Shown: in pieces, positions 58,409 through 64,000 of the stretch | Layout: each line of letters starts with the position of its first letter | Position numbering within the stretch: the stretch's first letter is position 1 | NCBI GenBank assembly: GCA_018524725.1 | Contig: JAEUWP010000028.1 | Span: forward strand, 1-64,000 | Origin: Podaxis mareebaensis | Lineage: Eukaryota; Basidiomycota; Agaricomycetes; Agaricales; Agaricaceae | Direction: 5' to 3' | DNA: 64,000 bases | Made by a program: the position numbers and the translations under genes | Notes under the pieces: model-generated | Databases searched by the model: none | What the model saw: the letters and a program-made list of their open reading frames with translations, nothing else | What the model was told of the DNA's origin: nothing

Positions 58409-60689
58409 CTATTGATGATTGCATTCTGGAGGAGGTAAAGGTGACACCACAATGGGTCCTGTGGTGCTCGGAGGCGGAGGCGGGGGATTAGGGTTTGTCG
58501 TCGGAGCGTTAGGACCAAATGGTGCGCCTGAGTTAGGTCCATGGCTACCCCAGATGTGCAGAATCGGAGCTGTGGCAGCAGCCACAGGGGCGGGTGTGTT
58601 TCCAGTTGGAGCAGTGGTAGTGGTGGGAGAAGCAGATGATTGCGGTGTCTGACTATTGATAGCGGTTTTTGTGGCAGCCTTTCTCTGAGTATGACGACGT
58701 TGATCCACACGCTGGACGACCTTTTTGCGGTGCGCCTTGCAGAAACTCAAGACACAAAGCATGGCTTCGCGGACATGGCTTTTATTGGGCCTGTCTGACA
58801 GCCTATAAGCGGGAACGTCAGTAAGGCCAAAACCCTGGTAACAAGTGCACACTCACCGGCTGGTCATCTCCGTCACAACATCCGGCATTTTAAAAAATGG
58901 CATAAGTTCGACGATCTTCGCATACACCCTATGAAGAATCTGAAAACAATCCTTCCCCATTGTCTGAGCATAGAGATTCCACGTCTCGAAGCGCGGCTTT
59001 AGCTGGGGCCTGAATTCCTCCCGGAGGTCATCAAGATCCGGATCCGGCTTGTTGAGGTCAACGTATGCAAGGAGGTCTGTTTCATCAAGGGAGGACGCCG
59101 GAGGGCCAACGGGGAATCCCATCATCATGGCAGCGAATGCCATAGGCCCAATGGACTCCGAAGCAGTGGAGGTCAAGGAACGGTCAACCCATCTTTCGAT
59201 CCGACTCGCCCTGCCCAAGGAATCGGACGGAAGTTTGAGGATTTCTGCTAGGTCTGTTTTGTTGGGTTCTTCAGCAAAGTGGGAGAACGTCGAACGGACT
59301 GCCACGTAGATATGCTGTACTGAGTCGAATAGTTCCCTCTCGATGAACTTGAGAGCTTGTGGGCGACAGGCGGAATCGGCAAGGGCAGCGACGGCAGGAA
59401 GAAGAGTCGGACAATCACTAGGACGCAGGTAATGATAATGATTCTCCAAAAGCTTGAGAATTTTGCGGGGGTGATGGAGGCTGGTGCGGATGGTGAGAGC
59501 CGCTTTGAACGAATCAGCACTATTTCCAGCGACGGTTGAAAGTATCTGGAGTAGCTGCTTGACGGTGCGAGAAGTACTGATCGAACCAATAGCAGTGAAG
59601 AGGGCGACGTCGGGGGCATCACGGAAGACATCTAGGAGACGAGCTTTGACAATCTCTCTGAGTGTGATCCTTTCCTCGTTCATCCGGTCCGGCCAGTACT
59701 TGGCATGGAAGCGGCAGCAACACCGCTCTTCTCCGTCGCAGTCGAGATCGAATTCATCGTCGGTACCAACATCCTCGTAGCCCCGCAAGATATCTTCCTC
59801 GTCATCCGTACATTCTGTTTCCTCATCATCATCGAGAATGTCGTCATCAGACGACTCTAAGACAAGTCAGATCAAATTCTGGATGAAAAGGAGAATCTCA
59901 CTTCGTCCGCCTCCATATAGCATTTTCTCCAGCCCTTGCCACCCCAGTATCTCCTCGATATCTACCAACATCTTCTGCACGCGGCCCTTCGAGCGAGGAT
60001 CCTCCACCAGCATGTTCAAGAATAAATCACGCCAGATCCATAGGCAAACCCGGTCGAGATTACGAGGACCCGTAAAAGAGAAGTATTTTACGGTACGTCG
60101 TTCCTTATTCTTGAGAGAGACTGTGACGTACATGTTGTTGAACAAACATCTGCAACTAGTTGTGGAGTAAGCGACGAAGCCAGGCTCAATTGAGCAGAAG
60201 CAACTTGCTCTCCAATGCCAGGCGAATCCTCGAGCACTGTTAAACTCTTCAACGCGTAAAGGAGGCATTCATGAGCCTGATCATAGTTGACCTTATACTC
60301 GTAGACCATAATCCATATCTTGTTTAGCCACGATGAGATGCTATGAACGGCCTCTTGTATGATCTCTTCGCGGTTGCTCCTCTCCCGAGTGAACGCGACC
60401 TTATCGTCCTTTGCGAGCATCATGAGAAGAGTCTGCATTTCGCGTTTTTTCCCTCTGAGATCCAGCTCAGGAATCCCATCGTAATATGCCTGTGACCGCT
60501 TAGCGGCTCTGATGATCCTGTCGCGCTTCTTGGATGAAAGAGAATCCAAAAGTGGCGCGAGCCGCTCTTCGACAAAGGCCTGTTGCGATTCTGGAGGTAA
60601 AGAACGGTATATCTGCGTAAACCTATATAAAACACTGTGAGATTTTGTTTAGATGGTATAAGTCGAACGCACAGTCTGCTGGAAGCCAT
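58409..60689 (-). CDS. Conserved basidiomycete protein of unknown function
   Basis: Exons 60689-60673, 60622-60209, 60155-59902, 59856-58857 and 58802-58409 give 692 residues. It opens MASSRLFTQIYRSLPP, then a helical region with NREEIIQEAVHSISSWLNKI, followed by CRCLFNNMYVTVSLK and NLDRVCLWIWRDLFLNML. A very acidic block (SSDDDILDDDEETECTDDEE) precedes CDGEERCCCRFHAKYWPDRM, a Cys/His-rich patch that may bind metal, and a long helical domain. The C-terminus is basic, then Pro/Thr rich. Intron 2 uses a GC donor (GCAAGT at 60208); this is the only choice found that keeps the frame into CRCLFNN. I know similar proteins only as hypothetical entries in mushroom-forming fungi. Confidence 0.72.
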
Positions 60690-61760
60690 ACGGAGGTGTG
60701 GAAGTGAGCAAGTGACAAGTGCCAATTAGGACCCTGGGAACTGGTCATTAGGGTTACATAAAAGGTGCTTCTATAGGCTATGTCATCGAACACTCTCGAC
60801 TGTCTACTGTCATTCAAGCCAAGTTCATTGCTCGTCGGGAGCTTGGATGCGAGGATCGTGACCCGCCCCACCAGCCCCGCCTTAGCTTGACCGTCAGCGA
60901 AATTCGACGACTAGGCAACGGACCCCCGCACCTGGTTCCTGCGTGGCTTCTCACCGCGGTCGCGGGGTTAAACATTGGTCCTAAGAAATAATCGTCATAG
61001 ATACAGGGATTTCGCGCAGACGAGAATTTGGGCGTGATTGGCGTGCGGCCGTATCCAGCCTGGGGATTCAAACATTCAAGGCTTGTCAGGGGGCGCTTAC
61101 GCGACACCATGAAAAGAAATCATCCCGTTGCAGGCGACTAGCAACGCCAGAGACAATGAAATGAAAGCTTTACTGATATGTCCCACGATCAATGCAACAA
61201 GGGTGGTCGTCTAAACCCCCAGCAGAGACATGAGATAGGGATAAGAAGCCTGCTGGGGTCCTGACATCTTGAGTCTACGTGGTCCGCCGAGTTATATATC
61301 CACTTCAAACACCTTAGATCGACCTATCGCTTCAGGCTCTTCACACGCAACTGAATGAATCTTCCAAGGTCAAGCTAAGAGAGATCGTAACTTTAGCTTC
61401 GGAAAGGAGACCGCAAGTTATCCTCGGGAAGTAAGGTGCCAATGACCTAGGTCGTGTACGGGAGAACAATCTCCACAAGCTAACATACCTGCCATTCGAT
61501 GGGCAGTGTGGATGAAAGCTTCCGGTGGCATGGCTCATGCATGGAAGATAAAGTCCTGAGTGGCTGCTTCCCCCGGAAAGCCCTTCGATGCTAGGATTTA
61601 GATGGGTAGCAATCCACCTTAGAAGCCCAGTCTTCCAACCTTGAGCGTCATTGGGAACCTGAACAGCATGTAAAGCCGAGGCGTAGGAGATATTTAAAGA
61701 GGGTAACGCTCGGGAAATCAGTGGAAAACCCCGCCCACAGCTCACAGATACTTCGTTTGG
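60690..61760. other. Intergenic region
   Basis: About 1.1 kb between divergent genes, so it probably holds two promoters. Short minus-strand frames (61341-61775, 144 codons) overlap the methyltransferase leader and are not supported. Confidence 0.4.
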
Positions 61761-63630
61761 ATGATGAAGTCGCAAGAACTACGACAACTTCGTGAGATTA
61801 TCGACGATGCGCTCGACAAGTTGGAAAACATTACGAGCCGGGAATCTCCAAATGGATCGTGGCCGCCGTTGGACACTCCAATTGATCCTATTCTCAACCA
61901 ATTTGAACCACACAAAAATCCAGAAGTACAGAAGCTTTCCAATGTTGTCATCGCAGCGGCATACCAGCTTATTAGCGTCGTTCGAGAACCGTTTATGTCG
62001 CTTGTTGACATAGCGTGTGGTGTAAGATTGCTGATTTTCTTCATTGATGCCTAGCGTTCTGATCTTATGGAAGTCCCTTTTGACGGCCGCTCTCAATACT
62101 GTCAATGAGCTCAATGTTGCTGAGGCTCTCCGTGAAAGTGCACCAGGGGGTGCTGACGTTGATGAAGTCGCGAAGAGATGCCGAGCGGATCCTGAGAAGC
62201 TTGGTCTGTGCCTACCCTGTCATCGACTCATCCTTAGACAACGTTAATTTATCTGGTCTACCCTTCATAGGACGTTGTTTGAGACTTCTGGCCGCACATC
62301 ATATCTTCCGTGAAGTTGAGCCAAACGTTTTCGCCCATAACCGAATCTCTTCTCTACTAGACACGGGAATCCCTCACAGGAAATTGCAAGAGGAGTGGGC
62401 CGTTCCCTATCGATCCTACGTCAGGCCAACTCACCAAATATCTTCAGTCAGTTAAACAAGTTTATTGCATATTCTAAAACCAGTGACATCTCTGGTTATA
62501 TCGGGCATTTGTGAGTTCTAGCCCATTCTCCGACGTGTCGTTCTCACACTAAAGATACGGGCCAGTGCCAATGATGTAGCGAGGGCATCTCTTTATCATC
62601 TTGACGACGTGAGATCGAAGGAAGGGACTTCTAACCTCGCACAAACACCTTTCCAGAAGGCGTTCAAAACCAATGGCAATCTGTTTACTTGGATGCACGA
62701 TCCAGCCCACAGATACGAATTCGCTAGACATAACGCGTGCATCCGAGCCACGGTTCGATGGGACGACCCCGAGGCTTTGTTGCATGGCATGGATTCTCTT
62801 TGCTCTCTATTCGTTGCTTCTGACCAGATCGCGCCTAGGTTTTGACTGGGAAGCGCTTCCAGCAGGTAGTGTTATCGTGGACGTAGGCGGAGGGACTGGT
62901 AGACCTGCTCTTCTATTGGCTCAAGCTTTCCCTGGCCTGAGGATCCTCGTTCAGGACAAGGAGCCTGTTGTTCGGGAAGGGTTGGAGGTAATATTGCCCC
63001 CTGACTTTCAGGCGCACTTCTAACGAATCTCAGTACTTCAAGGACAATAATACCGAGGTTTTGACCGAGGGACGGGTCTCTTTTGTTGGTATATCGGTCC
63101 CGCTGAATTATTCCCATTGTCGTTCTTATTCTCATTCCTTCAGTTCATGATTTCTTTCGGCCACAGCCTGTGCTAGGCGCTCGTGTCTACTTCGCTCGTA
63201 CAGTCTTTCATGATTGGGATGACGACCATGTCATCCGGATCCTCAAGAACCTCTGTGCAGCAGCGTCGCCCGAAAGCCACCTAGTTGTGGCGGACTATAT
63301 CGTACCATTCGCCTCTCATACCAAAATACCCCAGTCGCACTTGATGAAAACCTCTTCAGCTACATCCGAGACCCCTGACCCTTTGCTGCACAACTTGGGG
63401 AAGGCGAGCGCCAATATATATTGCGTGGATATAGCTGTGGGTGGCGCCGTTCGAGCCCTTTTTCATCTCGATTCATCCATCAGACCCGGCAGATGCAGCT
63501 CCTCCTGAACGGAAAAGAGAGAACTCTTCCGCAACATCTGCACGTGGTAGAAGCGGCCGGATGGCGCGTTGTCCAAGTTCGACCCACAGTAAACTCGAAT
63601 TTTGGCTTTATCATTGCAGAGAGTGCGTGA
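61761..63630 (+). CDS. SAM-dependent O-methyltransferase (fungal secondary-metabolism type)
   Basis: Exons 61761-62014, 62055-62203, 62271-62394, 62448-62510, 62566-62786, 62839-62987, 63034-63088, 63144-63436 and 63493-63630 give 481 residues, a usual length. Known: transfer of methyl from S-adenosylmethionine to a hydroxyl of a polyketide or phenolic. Seen: an N-terminal winged-helix dimerisation region (RCLRLLAAHHIFREVEPNVF), the SAM-binding motif VIVDVGGGTG at about 282-291, VQDKEPVV, and the catalytic-base region VFHDWDDDHV with His361. It ends NFGFIIAESA. Intron 5 starts with GC (GCATGG) and intron 1 is only 40 bp. No synthase or P450 is adjacent in the window, so its pathway is unknown. 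Confidence 0.85.
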
Positions 63631-64000
63631 TCACACAGTGGCGGATTAGTTATGCTATATCGCAAATGTTCCAAAGGCTATCCCGCAGAACATATCTTAT
63701 GGTACCTACAATACACATACAGCCCGGTAACAGTCCATTCAGCATCGGTATAGAATGATTGGATTTGAGGCTAATCATTCCGCTGACCACCTGGCGGCAC
63801 TTGCCTTAACACCCTCGCCCAGCCAACCGGATAAGGCCCCTTTGATAATGGATGTAACGTCACAGAACCTCATATACGTACGCCTCGTGGCTTCCCAACA
63901 CGGAGAAATGGAAAGCTTCGTGTGCTCGAAGGTGGCAATGCCAACAAGCTCATCTTTCTTTTTCGACGCTGCCTGCACTTTTTATGGTGCCACATCAACA
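63631..64000. other. Right edge, no gene called
   Basis: 3' flank of the methyltransferase. A minus-strand frame 63978-63775 (67 codons, basic N-terminus with QAASKKKDEL) might belong to a gene beyond the window, but nothing decides it. Confidence 0.3.

Noticed and set aside
1..64000. CRISPR arrays, prophage, plasmid origins or bacterial operons
   Set aside because: Spliced eukaryotic genes throughout; no regularly spaced repeats and no bacterial gene families were seen.

Overview
The window looks like nuclear DNA of a mushroom-forming basidiomycete (Agaricomycetes). The coding sequences are cut by many short introns of about 47-62 bp. The families present are typical of that class: FunK1 fungal-type kinases, DUF6533 and DUF6534 membrane proteins, a DUF6593 protein and a copper-radical glyoxal oxidase. 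Broadly conserved eukaryotic genes (RFC1, GRC3, TSR2, HAP5) sit among them. There are no operons, plasmid features or CRISPR arrays. All gene models were assembled by hand from reading frames, splice-site reading and family resemblance. In every multi-exon model given as a CDS the exon lengths sum to a whole number of codons.

Layout. (1) 1-811, minus: a DUF6533 membrane-protein gene cut by the window edge. (2) 3527-6058, plus: glyoxal oxidase with a signal peptide and a C-terminal membrane anchor. (3) 7387-22739, plus: four tandem, intact FunK1-type kinase genes with identical six-exon architecture, spaced about 4.1-4.4 kb apart. Between them lie decayed copies of one minus-strand gene and, after copies 2 and 3, a rearranged fragment of the neighbouring GRC3 gene. 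(4) 23086-28928: a housekeeping block with GRC3 (minus) and TSR2 (plus) divergent from a short shared promoter, then HAP5 (minus) and a DUF6593 gene (minus). (5) 28929-34310: gene-poor DNA holding a 704-bp hAT-like miniature transposon with perfect 16-bp terminal inverted repeats and an 8-bp target duplication, and a degenerate dispersed GRC3 copy. (6) 34311-36799, plus: a large membrane protein. (7) 38301-39642, plus: a second DUF6533 gene with the same exon lengths as the first. (8) 40419-47240: three minus-strand genes, namely an acidic conserved protein, an F-box-like protein and RFC1. (9) 47533-51488, minus: two tandem DUF6534 genes. (10) 52587-55618 and 58409-60689, minus: two long proteins of unknown function. 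(11) 61761-63630, plus: an O-methyltransferase of the secondary-metabolism type.

Functional themes. GRC3 and TSR2 both act in ribosome biogenesis and share a promoter region. RFC1 loads PCNA in DNA replication. HAP5 is a CCAAT-binding transcription subunit. Glyoxal oxidase would supply extracellular H2O2 for lignocellulose attack. The FunK1 array is the main accessory feature: lineage-specific expansion, exchange between copies, and repeated capture of neighbouring sequence. I see no clear wholly new system; the most unusual structures are the permuted GRC3 fragment inside the kinase array and the mosaic of the four kinase copies.
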